Shown: one piece after another, positions 12,692-23,719 of the stretch
Layout: the number at the start of each line of letters is the position of its first letter
How positions within the stretch are numbered: the stretch's first letter is position 1
Translations under genes and position numbers: made by a program
Assembly: GCA_947652605.1 (NCBI GenBank)
Contig: OX393579.1
Location: forward strand, 50,040,970 to 50,104,969
DNA: 64,000 nucleotides
Source: Elmis aenea
Taxonomy: Eukaryota > Arthropoda > Insecta > Coleoptera > Elmidae
Reading direction: 5' to 3'
Notes under the pieces: model-generated
Told to the model about the DNA's origin: nothing
Database searches by the model: none
What the model saw: only the letters and a program-made list of their open reading frames with translations

Positions 12692-14203
12692 CAGGGTGTC
12701 CCAGATTACATTTCCAGCATGGGGATCTCGCTTATTATAAGAGATACAGGTTTGTTTAAATTAGATGAATTATTCCTTAGTATGAGAGGAACCACAATCA
12801 AGTTTTAAAAGTACAAAATTCGTCGTGCTTCAGATGTTATAGCAAAAAATATGAAAACCTCAAATTTCTTTTTTCTTTCATAACTTTTTTGTCTTAATCA
12901 ATAGAATAATTTTATTTGTACTTTCTTAAGGTACTTTTTCATGAAGAATGTAACTGTCATTTTAGATTTTTTTTACACCTACCATTTTCGGGATATTACC
13001 CCTAATTTCATTTTTTCTTATAGGCCGCGAAGTTGGCTATGGAATATTTAAATGTGCTTTTTTTTCTCGTTTAAATAAGATATTACTTGCTATACCTATT
13101 TCTATAAACAAGTCACAAAATGAAAAAAAAACGTATTTTACCCGTCATTTGTCAAGCTATCTATGAAAATAAAAACAAAAAACAACTAATTAAATGTCAA
13201 ATGACAGTTACCGTTTGTCTGCGGAATCATTTATTAGAATTTTATAGTATTGTTGTGTAATTCGATAGTCTTTGTAGCAAATTTGTATCATATAATTATG
13301 GGCACATGTACAACTAATTAAAAAAATTTAATGTTGAAATGCAACATTCTTTACAATAGAAACTGTCTAAAATAATTAATTCTAATTGTTTATGGATTTG
13401 TTTTGGATTTTTGGTTGGTTTCCGAAGAAACCATATTTTTTAAATTTATTTCCAAATTTCTGTAATTAGGTACACACTCTTGGTTGCCTTTTCTCAATAT
13501 ATAGCTCTAAGTATATTCACTCAGCTTACACGATTTTTATGGTAAAGAATGCAGCATCTCAACATGTCAAATTTTTCGCTTTTTTTAAATGTAGCCATCA
13601 TTATAACGATTACTACAAAGACTATCGAATTACACAACAATAATAAAAAATTCTAATAAATGATACCGCAGACAAATAGTAACTGTCATTTGGCATTTAA
13701 TTAGTTGTTTTTTGTTTTTATTTTCATAGATAGTTTGATAAGTGATGGGTAAAATACGTTTTTTTTTTTCATTTTGTGACTTGTTTATAAAAATAGGTAT
13801 AGCAAGTAATATCTTATTTAAACGAGAAAAAAAAAGCACATTTAAATATTCCATAGCCAACTTCGCGGCCCATAAGAAAAAATGAAATTAGGGGTAATAT
13901 CTCAAAAATGGTAGGTGTTAAAAAAAAATCTAAAATGACAGTTACATTCTCCATGAAAAAGTGCCTCAAGAAAGTACAAATAAAATTGTTGTAATGATTA
14001 AGACAAAAAAGTTATGAGAGAAAAAAGAAATTGGACATTTTCATATTTTTTGCTATAACATCTGAAGCACGAGGAGTTTTGTACTTTTAAAAATTGATTG
14101 TTGTTCTTCTCATACCAAGGAATAATTCATCTAATTTAAACAAACCTGTATCTCTTATAATAAGCGAGATCCCCATGCTAGAAATGTAATCTGGGACACC
14201 CTG
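12692..14203. mobile_element. Foldback TA-flanked element, family 1 (complete copy)
   Basis: The left end CAGGGTGTCCCAGATTACAT pairs with a right end ATGTAATCTGGGACACCCTG modified by a few bases (one mismatch region at GATT/TAAT), with TA on both sides. The two ~700-base arms are complementary throughout: CGCTTATTATAAGAGATACAGG near 12731 and CCTGTATCTCTTATAATAAGCG near 14145 (quoted in part). The loop is near 13260-13620. This is the best-preserved copy of the commonest repeat family in the window; other copies or halves are at 24696-25851, 46356, 49975-51190 and 54530-54848. Confidence 0.9.
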
Positions 14204-15917
14204 TAGATTTTTTTATGATTCAAATTCTTCTGATTTAGAAAATATGAAACAATTTAGTTATTAATGATAAAAGACCATTTAAATTACTAAAAATGGGCAA
14301 GTTGTACAGACTGATTTAAAATCATTCACAAAAAGCTTTTCCTTTTTGAACAAATTTTCGAAAAAAAAATTATCAGGTACCTACTCAAAATGTTTAAACC
14401 TTGTGTAACTTTCAAAGTAATTGTTACCATTGTATATTTCAGGCAAGAAAAATAAAACCATAAAAATTAAATTAAAATGCAACTCTCAAGTCAATAGATG
14501 AAAATGTTTCATGGACGTCATTAAAAGTTTCAAAACCTTTGTTATTTTGATGCTTTTGCAATAAATTATTTAAATAACAAAAAAAATACTTTTTCGACAG
14601 AATGTGTAAAAATTTTTGTAAATAATACTGAGTGCTCGATTTTATTTGCAAACCTAATTAAAAAACCAAAACATCTATAAGTTGATTTGCATACGTATTA
14701 TGACATGCCAAATACAACAATGCAATTTTAATTTATTTAATTTCTTAAAGGACTAAGCAAGTTGTCATAAAACGTTTAAATAAATAATATTGCCCAACAA
14801 AACAGTAATTTCTACATTCATTTTGCATAGTTATAAAAACTTCAATAAAACATGTGTAATAAAGCTTAAAAGAATATAGGTACACTAAAAAAACAAAAAG
14901 TAAAGATAAAAACAACAAAAAGCTCTGATAATTAGTTTAAAAATACACAGGAAATGGAAAAGTAAAAACATCCCTCAAGTTAACTACGCCACTGTCAAAA
15001 CAAAAATTTTAAAATTTTGTAATTCCCCGCCAATGTTTAATTGCATGTTTTACGTGCCTTTTAAGTAAAAAAAAAATCGTTCTACCTTATTTTTTCCAAA
15101 TTAACACAGAAGTTCTTCACTTTATGTTTAATTGCACAGAGAATCACTTATATCACTTTCCCTTTTTGCGTTATGTATCGTCAACACAAAACGAGTCGCG
15201 AATCAGCTGCGTTTCTCTGGCAGCTCGTACTTCAAAATGGTCGAGACATCAAGCGTACAACTTCGGAATTGTTGATGGTTATCTAATCTCAAAAATTACA
15301 CTCGCATGTAGTTGGTTTTATATCAAGCAGGCGTAATTTTTGTGGTAAATTTAAAAATGAGGTTATGTGGTTCTCAACGTAGTATTGTAATGAGGAATAT
15401 ATAACCTGCAGGCGCAAAATTTAGAATATTGATTTGTAAATACATAATGTAGAGTACTACTGAAGAAACTTAAATCTTTCTTTTCCACTTTTAAATACAT
15501 CCTGTAAATTTTTATTGAAGCTTTATCATTTATAATTACTTGTATGAATAAAAATGTAATTGTATAAAATTTTGCAATTCTGATACAATTTCAATAACAA
15601 GTCAATTAAAAAAAAAACGCCATGATAAAGTGCAATTGCTCTTCAACGTCAAACTTTTCTTTAAAAGTTCACTAATTTATCGTTGGTACGACTATAAAGT
15701 ACGTCATTACACAAGTGTATGCGTTGCACTTTTTTTACAGGGACATCTAGATCTAGAATAATTAGTCAATCAGTCATAACTCAAATAATCAAAAATAATG
15801 CTTGGAACCAAAATTTGTGGAATTTTATACCGTAAAAACTATATTTCAATTTTAATTTTTTGAAATAATTTAACATTTTGACAAATAAAACGACCCCATT
15901 GCTTAAAGTTTTAAAAT
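14204..15917. other. Intergenic region upstream of the gene cluster
   Basis: AT-rich, no repeat boundaries that I can pin down except TACAGGGACATC near 15738. The + strand open frame 15124-15336 has somewhat higher GC but no domain that I recognise. Confidence 0.4.
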
Positions 15918-15956
15918 TTATTGTTTGCAGTTAAACTCTTTACATTTTGAGCCATT
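15918..15956 (-). other. Candidate last exon of the Rab gene
   Basis: Thirteen codons including the stop, in phase with the upstream donor at 16046, preceded by an AG and ending in a tail with two cysteines. AATAAA overlaps the stop codon. The tail is not the usual CC or CXC, and the acceptor context (TTAATGTAAAG) is weak. A competing acceptor at CCGTTTCAG just upstream would give ISKKILLM and stop. Confidence 0.25.
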
Positions 15957-16045
15957 CTTTACATTAACAGAATTTTTTTTGAAATCTGAAACGGAAAATA
16001 ATTGTAGACTTTTAGTTTTTTTTACAAATAAATATACTCACTCAC

Positions 16046-17141
16046 TAAATCTGTCCCAATTCGAATGTTAGAAGAATCTTCGTATTGCATTTCCTTCTGA
16101 ATATGTTCTTCAAATGCTAAAGCAGCTATTCTACAAAACAGTTTTGCAATGTTTTCGCCAGTTTTTGCAGATACAGACCAATATTCGGCCCCCAAACTTT
16201 TTGCAATTTTTGTAGCGTATATTTCTACGTTATTTAAAGTTGCTGGTGGCTAAAAGGTAACAACAAATTTTAAACTGTGTTATAGTGTAAGTAGAATGTT
16301 AACAATAGCTAGTACTGTGCGTCTCGCATCATTCGAAAACGTGCCGGGGATTTACCGCACTTGTCATCACTGAGAAGAGTGAGAAGTAATGGATTCAAAT
16401 ATTCTCATATTCTAAAGACTTCAATTTTGGGTTTTTAGGAGTAAAATGCACTTACCACTAAGTCTTTTTTGTTCCCAACCAGAAATATAAAAGGCTCATT
16501 GCCATAAATAACTTCTAATGCTTCTTGTAACCATGTTTTACAACTAGCTAATGTTAACATACTAGATAAGTCAAACACTACAACAATAACTAGAAAAAAA
16601 GGAACATTTTAAATGCTTTCAGCTTTTTTAAATAAATTTACAAAAATTCACCTTGGGCCCCACGATAATAAGCCTGAGTTATGCTTTTAAATCTCTCTTG
16701 TCCTGCAGTATCCCATCTTTAAAAAAATATATTTAAATTTTAAACAAATGAATGGATAAAACTGATTTCTTACATTTGTAAATTAAATGGAACGTTCAAA
16801 ATCTCAAACTGTTCGATTTCAAAATCTACTCCTATTGTTGCTTTATAGTTCTTGTTGAATATTTGATGGCAAAATCTAAAATTAAAGAAGTTTTGAATTG
16901 GGTTGAATTTTAAATTAAATTTTTCTTACCTATTTGCAACACAAGTTTTTCCAACAAAAATATCACCTAATAAAATAAGTTTTGCTGATTTAGGCGTGAT
17001 TAGGGAGGAAATTTTTGCTGTGTAGAGTTTACTTAATTCGCTAAAATCAGGTTTATGGTAAGGAGTGCAGTTTAACTTGTAAGGGCCCGGAAAAACCCGG
17101 ATTTTTCGATTATTCGGAGTTTCTTCTAGCAAAGTCTGCAT
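16046..17141 (-). CDS. Rab34/Rab36-family small GTPase, five exons (last exon uncertain)
   Basis: Membrane-traffic GTPase of the Rab34/36 branch. Reconstructed minus-strand exons: 17141-16930, 16875-16774, 16716-16652, 16589-16456 and 16249-16046, all with GT..AG introns and matching phase, about 239 residues. In order: an N-terminal extension of about 54 residues, P-loop GDIFVGKT, switch I region KNYKATIGVDFE, WDTAGQE, NKKD, and EYWSVSAKTGEN (G5). GVDFEIEQFEI and RIAALAFE are typical of Rab34/36. The prenylated C-terminal cysteines are not in these exons. After ..IGTDL a GTGAGT donor follows. One possible last exon is 15956-15918, in frame, encoding a short Lys/Cys tail (NGSKCKEFNCKQ) with AATAAA overlapping its stop; another AG gives a tail without Cys. 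The gene is divergent from RpL23A. Family certain, orthology to Rab34 versus Rab36 not decided. Confidence 0.9.
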
Positions 17142-17547
17142 GCTATTTTTATTGCAGTGGCTTTTTTACTTGAACAACTATTTTGTGTTTATTTTTAGTG
17201 CATATACCGCCTTTATATCACGAATGTGTGTTGCACATATAACTAAAATATAAGTTGTTTGTTGTGATTGGTTTGAGCCACCCCCCGGTGTATAAAAAAC
17301 ATGATGCACCTGCTGGTGTAGGAATTAATCCAATAAGTTTATGCGGGTATACAGCCTTTCAGAAATTATTAACTCATTTACTATTAGTTTGTATTTGTTT
17401 AGATATGGAAAGGACGTAGTTTTATTAAGACGTTTTCAACTTCGTGTATATGGTGTTAAGTTTCATATTTCGCGCGTCTTTGAATCGTGTTTTCCGGTCA
17501 GTGTCATACTACGTTGTGTTTCCTTTTGTAATGTTCGTCTGACAAAC
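17142..17547. promoter_or_regulatory. Shared divergent promoter of the Rab gene and RpL23A, with a TCT-type start site
   Basis: Start codons face away from each other across 406 bases. Just before the RpL23A start codon the sequence GTTTCCTTTTG (17518-17528) is a polypyrimidine run of the TCT/5'TOP kind used by ribosomal protein genes; transcription would start at the C near 17523. That leaves a 5' UTR of about 25 bases. The open frame beginning at 17341 overlaps this promoter and the first exon in another reading frame; I do not regard it as a gene. Confidence 0.55.
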
Positions 17548-18592
17548 ATGGCTCCGACGAAAGGAAAAGGTGGTGATAAACCAGGTAAGTCTACGATATT
17601 AACGATGTTATGTAATAATCTTGCAGTGGAAGTAATCTTCTCTTTGGCTATTATAATCGTTTTAATTTTCAAGTTTCCGTAAAAGCATTAAATGTCGTGT
17701 TGACGTCGACCACGCGGTCATATAACCTAATTTACATTAAGTAGTAAAGTATTTATTTACATTATATTCTGTTCATGGGTTGTAATTTTGAGTGGTAGTG
17801 TCGCGACGGTTTGAATACTTGAAATTTTAAAGTGGCTTCGTTTTATTTCATGAATCATATTCATTTTGCTCATTAATTATAGCTGGTAAAGCTGAGGGAA
17901 AACCAAAAGATACTGAGAAAAAGAAGCCGGCATCAGCACCTGCTGCTGGCTCTTCATCTTCTAAAGCTCCAACTGCTTCAGCATCGAAACCTGCGTCGGC
18001 TTCAAAAGCAACCAAACCTGCAGCAGCTAAACCCGCTGCAGCTAAGCCTGCCTCGGCAAAGCCCGCTTCTGCAAAACCAGCTGCCGCTAAAGCAGCCAAA
18101 CCTGCAGAAAAGAAGTCGGCAACAGCTAAACCAGCGGCCGCTAAAGCTAAGGCCGGTGCGAAACCAGCAGCCAAACCTGCGACCAAAAAACCCGCAGTCA
18201 AAGTCGCTGCCAAACCTAAAACCCCCAAACCTGCTGTTGCTAAACCCAAGAAAAATATACCCATCAAACTGCAAAAGGGTGTTGGAAAGCCCACAACTGC
18301 GGCGCAGAAGGCTCTTAAAATACAAAAAAAAGTAGGTCCAGATTTATGTAATTGTTTTGCCAATTTAGATGTTATTAATTTGAAGCTCGTTCACAAATCG
18401 GGCAAAACCGGTTGCCAAGTTATAGTCCGTTGTAGATGCGGTAAGCTTAAAGTTGGTTCGATGAAAATTTCCAAGGCGAAAAAAGTTAAAAAGTTAAAGT
18501 CGGCACCTGATAACGAATCTAAACTTGATATAAATGAAAGTGATCTAAATAAATCAGAACCAATTGTACCTGATGAAACTTTAGCAAGTTAG
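17548..18592 (+). CDS. RpL23A: Putative alternative RpL23A product: H1-like extension joined to an intron-encoded tail
   Basis: If the intron 2 donor at 18332 is not used, the exon 2 frame stays open for 86 more codons to TAG at 18590-18592, giving a protein of about 248 residues. The tail reads [18 protein letters not shown], then [20 protein letters not shown], a Lys-rich stretch ([12 protein letters not shown]) and an acidic Ser/Glu/Asp end. It holds five cysteines (C-x-C, then C..C-x-C) and has no uL23 domain. I do not recognise the domain. Codon use looks coding-like: no stop among codons of ordinary mix and higher GC than the rest of the intron. The rest of the intron, about 750 bases, would be a 3' UTR with AATAAA at 19124. 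A chance open intron or an absorbed gene fragment remains possible. Confidence 0.5.
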
Positions 18593-19728
18593 TTCATAAT
18601 TAATGCAAAATTATCAGTCGTGATAAAAAGATTTGTAAAATTATAGTTTTATATTGAAATTATTAGTGTTGTTGTATATTTAAAGAAATGTGTGATACTT
18701 AAATTTAGAAGCTTCTAGGATATTTGTTGGGCCAAATTATTGTTATTTATTGTGATATTAAGCATATTTAATTTCTGTTTAAAAGTGTCAGTACGTAGCT
18801 ATTTAGTGACTGGCAATTAATTTCTATAAGCAGTGTGCAATTGTTTCATATTTGGTTTGTTTTTCTTGTTAGCTTAAAGTTGATGGCTAAATTCCTGCAG
18901 CATTTGTTTATTAGCATGGTTCTCATTTGTTTAAAGGAACCATGGTTTTATCGATTAGTTTACCATCAACTAGCAAGTTAAAATGATTTTTTACAAATCT
19001 GTTTGTTCAAGTTCTTTAAAATGTTCTATAATTTCCAAGCTGGTATAGTGGCAGACAAAATTGCATTTAGGTTTATTAAATCAAAATTCTGTTTACATTG
19101 CATGATGTACAAACTATATCAATAATAAATGTGTATTTTTTCAATTTTTTTCATATAACTCCTTATCCTTTGGCAACTTTTAAGGAATTTAATTCATTTA
19201 TGATGATTTATGTGTGGGAATCTCTTTGAGAAATAATGAAATTAAAACTTAAAACACAATACTGATGTATTCTAAATGTTGTTTTATGTTCCCCAATTGT
19301 TTTTTTGTTCAAGTAATTAATCCATTTGTGTTATTAAGGTGATCAAAGGTGTACATGGAACACGTACTCGTAAAATCAGGACGTCAGTGCATTTCCGTCG
19401 TCCCAAGACGTTCAGGCCACCAAGAAATCCAAAATACCCTAGGAAAGCCGTACCCCATAGGAGTCGCATGGATGCCTACAATATAATCAAGTATCCGTTG
19501 ACCACCGAAGCGGCCATGAAGAAAATAGAAGATAACAACACATTGGTATTTTTGGTTCACACGAATTCAAATAAGCATCATATAAAAGCTGCCGTTAAGA
19601 AACTTTATGACATAAACGTCGCTAAAGTGAATACGTTAATTAGGCCCGATGGCAAAAAGAAGGCTTACGTACGACTGGCGAGGGATTACGATGCCCTCGA
19701 CGTTGCTAATAAAATTGGAATTATATAG
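17548..19728 (+). CDS. RpL23A: Ribosomal protein L23A (uL23), three coding exons
   Basis: Component of the large cytosolic ribosomal subunit near the peptide exit. Exons 17548-17584, 17883-18331 and 19339-19728 join in phase (splits CCA G|CT and AAA|GTG) to give 291 residues. Exon 1 encodes [12 protein letters not shown]. Exon 2 is an extension of about 150 residues built from AKPA/KPAAA repeats, resembling histone H1; such extensions are known for L23a in Drosophila. It ends in the conserved KALKIQKK. Exon 3 is the uL23 core: VRKIRT-like start ([15 protein letters not shown]), [44 protein letters not shown] and the usual NKIGII end. Both introns have good GTAAGT/GTAGGT donors. AATAAA lies at 19766-19771. 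Divergent from the Rab gene. Confidence 0.97.
19124..19150 (+). terminator. Candidate intronic polyadenylation site of RpL23A
   Basis: AATAAA at 19124-19129 is followed at once by TGTGTATTTTTTC and more T runs, the usual arrangement of signal plus GT/T-rich downstream element. It lies in intron 2, after the intron-encoded stop and before the acceptor of exon 3. Confidence 0.45.
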
Positions 19729-19765
19729 ACTATTCTTCAAATTTGTTTTTTGTATGTTAAGTATG

Positions 19766-19771
19766 AATAAA
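19766..19771 (+). terminator. Polyadenylation signal of RpL23A
   Basis: AATAAA 38 bases after the stop codon of the canonical form, followed by a TTTGTTTTGT-rich stretch. Confidence 0.75.
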
Positions 19772-19859
19772 GTTTGGAGATACTTCTAATGACTTTGTTT
19801 TGTATTGTAAGATTTAGAATTATGGATCTTTATTAGAAATATGTTTTTTTTTTTTTAAT

Positions 19860-20284
19860 ATATTCTAATGAGCATTTTTGGGATTTTGATCAGTGTTTAC
19901 CGAGTGTCCCAATCTTGTGGTCTGCATAACTATAACTATTTATTAAAAGAACAAAAGAATTTCTTTAGCAGTCTCGGACAACTATAATGTCTACAAAAAA
20001 AACTCAAAAACTAAATTTTTTTAAGGTGTATCACACTTTTTCATGTCATTTTTGTTTTTCTAGTTAATTTGCAACTAAACCTTTTGTAAAGCATAGAAAA
20101 TATTTGAAAAAAAAAGTTAAACAAGTGAGTGTACAGGGTGGAGCCAATTCCAATGTTTTAATGCACTGTTTTTCAACTTTTTCAATGCCTTGGAAGCCAG
20201 AGCCGGTTGCTTCATTTCCACCCCTAGCCAGAAAACCCGACTACGCCCCAGTCAATGGCGTTTCATCAGCGTGGTCCCTGGTGC
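19860..20284. other. Intergenic; orphan element end and TE-like GC-rich block
   Basis: A TACAGGGTGGAGCCAATTCC start at about 20131-20150 resembles the foldback termini. The block 20160-20290 has higher GC and an open frame (ending ..SAWSLVQD) but no recognisable domain. Confidence 0.35.
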
Positions 20285-20866
20285 AAGACTAGCCAAAATA
20301 TTGTAAATTTAAGAAAATGCCATAAAATTCCATTCACACGTTTTATAAAAACATTTTAATCAATATTTCAACCAACTGAGTGTAAATAACTGTTATTTAT
20401 AAAATAGTTGAAGGTACAAGAAAAGTTATGAATAGTTTTTAATTTTTGAAATTACCGCCTGTTTCTTAATGCAAAACTTTTCTCGATTTATGTTTTGAAT
20501 TTTGCATTTAATGAAAGTTTGGTTAAGTTTATGAGGCCAATGTTTCTCATTTTACCCTGAAAGACGTTATTAAGGCTAAAATTTAACTTTTTAAAGTCAT
20601 TTAAGATCAGCTGATATGGTTGAATGAATGTTAACATGCTTATATACGGACATCAAATGGACGCAACATTGTCAATGAGTTAGAAGGAGATAGATTTAGT
20701 ATCGGACGTCTGTTATTATATCTAGTCCAGAAACGAAAGGCTCTGTTTGTTTCTTTTTAACACGTTCGTTGTAACAGTCGCATATGTCGTAGCTTACTCG
20801 TCACCTCCTTTATGTGCTCCTGATACAAAATATAAGTAGAAAATGTCACCGATAGAGGTCACGGCC
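20285..20866. repeat. 582-bp direct repeat, copy 1
   Basis: Begins AAGACTAGCC and ends GGTCACGGCC. It is nearly identical to 21287-21868 (only scattered single-base differences seen, e.g. AGTTGAAGG against AGTCGAGGG). It has no TG..CA ends, so it does not look like an ordinary LTR. No gene inside. Confidence 0.9.
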
Positions 20867-21286
20867 TACACGATTTTAAATTGTATAATGTATAGCCAGT
20901 TTGGCTGATGTACCCCCATAACTTAATTGTTTTCAATGGAAACCCCTATAACTTAATTTTTTTGTAAATTGCAGAAAATTCTCTATGATATGACGTTAAA
21001 TACGGTGAATTAGATTAGACTTGCGAGAGTAAAATTTTTTTGAAAAATATAATAGCTTTGCAATAGCTGCACCTCTTCTATTTGAAAAAGAATAATATCT
21101 TAAAGAGCTGTAAAAAATAGTTTCAGGACGTTTTTGAACAAACTTAAGCTGGTAATGCATTGCTTACGGTGTTCTTAAGATTTTTAGAAAATATGGAGAC
21201 CATTGCAAAACTGTAAATTTTTGTCAACACTTTTAACGTTTTTGAAAACTTTTAGATAATATAAAGACAATTGCAAATTTTTCTCA
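20867..21286. other. Spacer between the two direct repeats
   Basis: 420 bases of AT-rich DNA, including a local duplication (CCCCCATAACTTAAT / CCCCTATAACTTAAT near 20911 and 20943). No coding potential seen. Confidence 0.5.
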
Positions 21287-21868
21287 AAGACTAGCCAAAA
21301 TATTGTAAATTTAAGAAAATGCCATAAAATTCCATTCACACGTTTTATAAAAACATTTTAATCAATATTTCAACCAACTGAGTGTAAATAACTGTTATTT
21401 ATAAAATAGTCGAGGGTACAAGAAAAGTTATGAATAGTTTTTAATTTTTGAAATTACCGCCTGTTTCTTAATGCAAAACTTTTCTCGATTTATGTTTTGA
21501 ATTTTGCATTTAATGAAAGTTTGGTTAAGTTTATGAGGCCAATGTTTCTCATTTTACCCGGAAAGAGGTTATTAAGGCTAAAATTTAACTTTTTAAAGTC
21601 ATTTAAGATCAGCTGTTATGGTTGAATGAATGTAAACATGTTTATATACGAACATCAAATGGACGCTACATTGTCAATGAGTTAGAAGGAGATAGATTTA
21701 GTATCGGACGTCTGTTATTATATCTAGTCCAGAAACGAAAGGCTCTGTTTGTTTCTTTTTAACACGTTCGTTGTAACAGTCGCATATGTCGTAGCTTACT
21801 CGTCACCTCCTTTATGTGCTCCTGATACAAAATATAAGTAGAAAATGGCACCGATAGAGGTCACGGCC
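21287..21868. repeat. 582-bp direct repeat, copy 2
   Basis: Same orientation as copy 1 and offset by exactly 1002 bases, with the same first and last ten bases. The pair suggests a recent tandem duplication or part of a ~1-kb satellite-like unit. Confidence 0.9.
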
Positions 21869-22740
21869 GGTATTATTAGAGCATGTTTATTAATTTTGGG
21901 AACTGTGAAGCTTTCTATAAAACTCAAGCCACAGAAAATTGCAAGCCTTCTTCATTTTAAGATGATTCAAAAACGGCTCTAAAAAATGTTTAAGCAGTAG
22001 ATATTTTCAACTAATTATGTGTAATAGCTCTTTGTATATCATTTTGAGTACTATGTTTAATTATTACCTTACAAAGCTTTAAAACTCATGTGATCTCATA
22101 AAAACTCATTTTAAAAACAATTACTTTTAAATTTTGATCAATAACAGTCAACAATCATATAGGTGAATCTCTGTTTCATATTCCACTAAAGTAATAACTA
22201 TTAACTATGTTTAATAATCGTCTTTTATAAAGTTCTCGAATATTTAAAAAAATGATATTATAAGGTTCAAAGGTAAAGGCAAAAAGTAATTTTATAACTA
22301 ATTAACCCTAAATTATAGCCAATTTCTGTCCACAATCGTGTAGGTACATATCTGCTGCATACCTCACTTTTAAACGTTTACATAACGAGCTCATTTAACG
22401 TTTTTACATTAAAAAATCCACAAAAAACTGCATTATCGATGACATTTCAGGGCGGCCATATTATTTTCACGTCATTTGGTTTGTAGCCAAACGTCCAGTA
22501 TAGTTGAATGCCTGCCCTTCACATAAAATTAACATTCGCGTTTACATTGCGCATACGGGACTTAATTTCAAAACCTCGTTTTTGTGACGTTGAGAACTAA
22601 GCTGGTCGGTTGTGTGAATTAGTATAATAATACAATAGATGTCGCAGTGTACCAGTTTTTGAAATGTATATAAGGGATATCGTTATTTAGATGATTTGAG
22701 AGCTAATAATGATAATTTAGGCTAAAAATAACACGTGTAA
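21869..22740. other. Intergenic, nothing recognised
   Basis: AT-rich sequence without recognisable exon, RNA or repeat border. Confidence 0.4.
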
Positions 22741-22747
22741 GAAGTTT

Positions 22748-23270
22748 TAAATCATTTACTTTTTTTTTTAAAGGGAAAACAAGCTAGCTGTAAAAACAAA
22801 CAACAAAGCGGAAAACCTTTTAAAAATCATTTGGTACAAGTTACGAAAGTTTTTTAATTTGTTGTTGAGATAAACATAAATATGTTGAACTTGGTTCTAG
22901 GGTGCTGAACCGCGTCTGTTTCTGGTCTCTAGAGAGACCGAGTTTTCGACGTTTCGACGAGGTCACACTCGTCATCTTCAGGAGTCTGGGTTGACTGGCG
23001 ATCTGTGTCGTGTCTGTATTTATATACCCGTTTCTGTCATGCTTCGCTTCGTAACAACAAACATAAATATTTGAACATAAGAAAACAACAATATAGTCGG
23101 AATCAGCAGTTATGTAGAATATTAAAAAACAGTTGTTTTTGTACAAGTTTTAAAAGGTTTTACACCCTGTTTTTGTTTGTTTTCAGTCTAGTATATTTTT
23201 CTTTTAAAAAAGGAATAAAAAACCTTTGTAACTTGCGTATTATTGGGATTAATTACATTAACCCTTATAC
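22748..23270. mobile_element. Family 2 foldback core with a Penelope-like insertion in its loop
   Basis: The outer parts (22748-22890 and 23047-23250) are inverted copies of each other and closely match the centre of the 4919-6047 element, e.g. GGTACAAGTTACGAA.G and GAACATAAGA.AACAA. The loop is replaced by about 160 bases (22885-23046) of quite different sequence: a GGTCTCTAGAGAGACC palindrome at 22924-22939, then on the minus strand CTGAAGATGACGAG..CTCGTCGAAACGTC, a motif typical of Penelope-like retroelements. So an insertion into the foldback loop is likely. Confidence 0.55.
22948..22981 (-). ncRNA. Hammerhead-ribozyme-like motif of Penelope type
   Basis: Read on the minus strand from 22981: CTGAAGA (fits the hammerhead core CUGANGA), then TGACGAG, loop TGTGAC, CTCGTC (a six-pair helix II GACGAG/CTCGTC) and GAAACGTC, where GAA is the second core block, ACGT a self-complementary minimal helix III and the final C the cleavage position. 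Penelope-like elements are known to carry such motifs with very short helix III. Here a T sits unpaired next to helix II and helix I pairs over only two bases, so activity is doubtful; it may be a decayed copy. Confidence 0.4.
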
Positions 23271-23279
23271 AGGGTGTCC

Positions 23280-23580
23280 CAAATTCGAGTAAATGCATGG
23301 GGATCTCGCTTATCTTAAGAGCTACGACGTCGGTTAAATTAGGGCAAAGTAGTGAAATTAGATGCTCATCAAATATCTGCAAGGAAAATTTTCGTAGCTG
23401 TCTTAGTTCAAAAGTTATTCAAGAAAAACTGAAAAAATTGATTTTCGTTTTTTTGCCAAATTTCCTACATTTTTTAAGATATCGACAATCTGGAAGCACT
23501 TGTCCATGGCAACTTCTTACGTTTTATATTTTGAGGAAACAGAATTTCCAACAACGTTTCGTCTCTTCAGAACCATCATT
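23280..23580. mobile_element. Solitary left half of a foldback element
   Basis: Starts TA-CAGGGTGTCCCAAATTCG and runs through GGGGATCTCGCTTATCTTAAGAG, resembling family 1. No inverted partner follows. It ends in a G-rich tract (GGGGGGGGGG near 23585) and a GCCCC-rich block to 23630 that may be the end of another element. Confidence 0.55.
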
Positions 23581-23719
23581 ACAGGGGGGGGGGTAAGTGC
23601 CCCGTTTGCCCCCCTTGCGGACGCCCATGTTGGGATCAGTAAAATTATTTTAAAAAAACAACATAAGATTTAAGTTTTAATTGTTAACAACAACATAATA
23701 TAAAACATCACTAAAACCA

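Noticed and set aside
17341..17682. 113-codon + strand open frame over the RpL23A promoter
   Set aside because: Different frame from exon 1, no domain, covers the likely transcription start.
17848..18363. 171-codon open frame on the minus strand, Ala/Gly/Leu-rich
   Set aside because: It is the antisense of the RpL23A AKPA repeat; the GCT/GCC/AAA codon mix leaves the opposite strand open.
19200..19265. ATGATGA ... CTGA pair in RpL23A intron 2, like a C/D box snoRNA
   Set aside because: Host genes of this type often carry snoRNAs, but there is no adjacent terminal stem and no guide to rRNA that I can recognise.
20285..21868. Interpretation as an LTR retrotransposon with a 420-bp interior
   Set aside because: No TG..CA ends, no primer-binding site, no coding interior.
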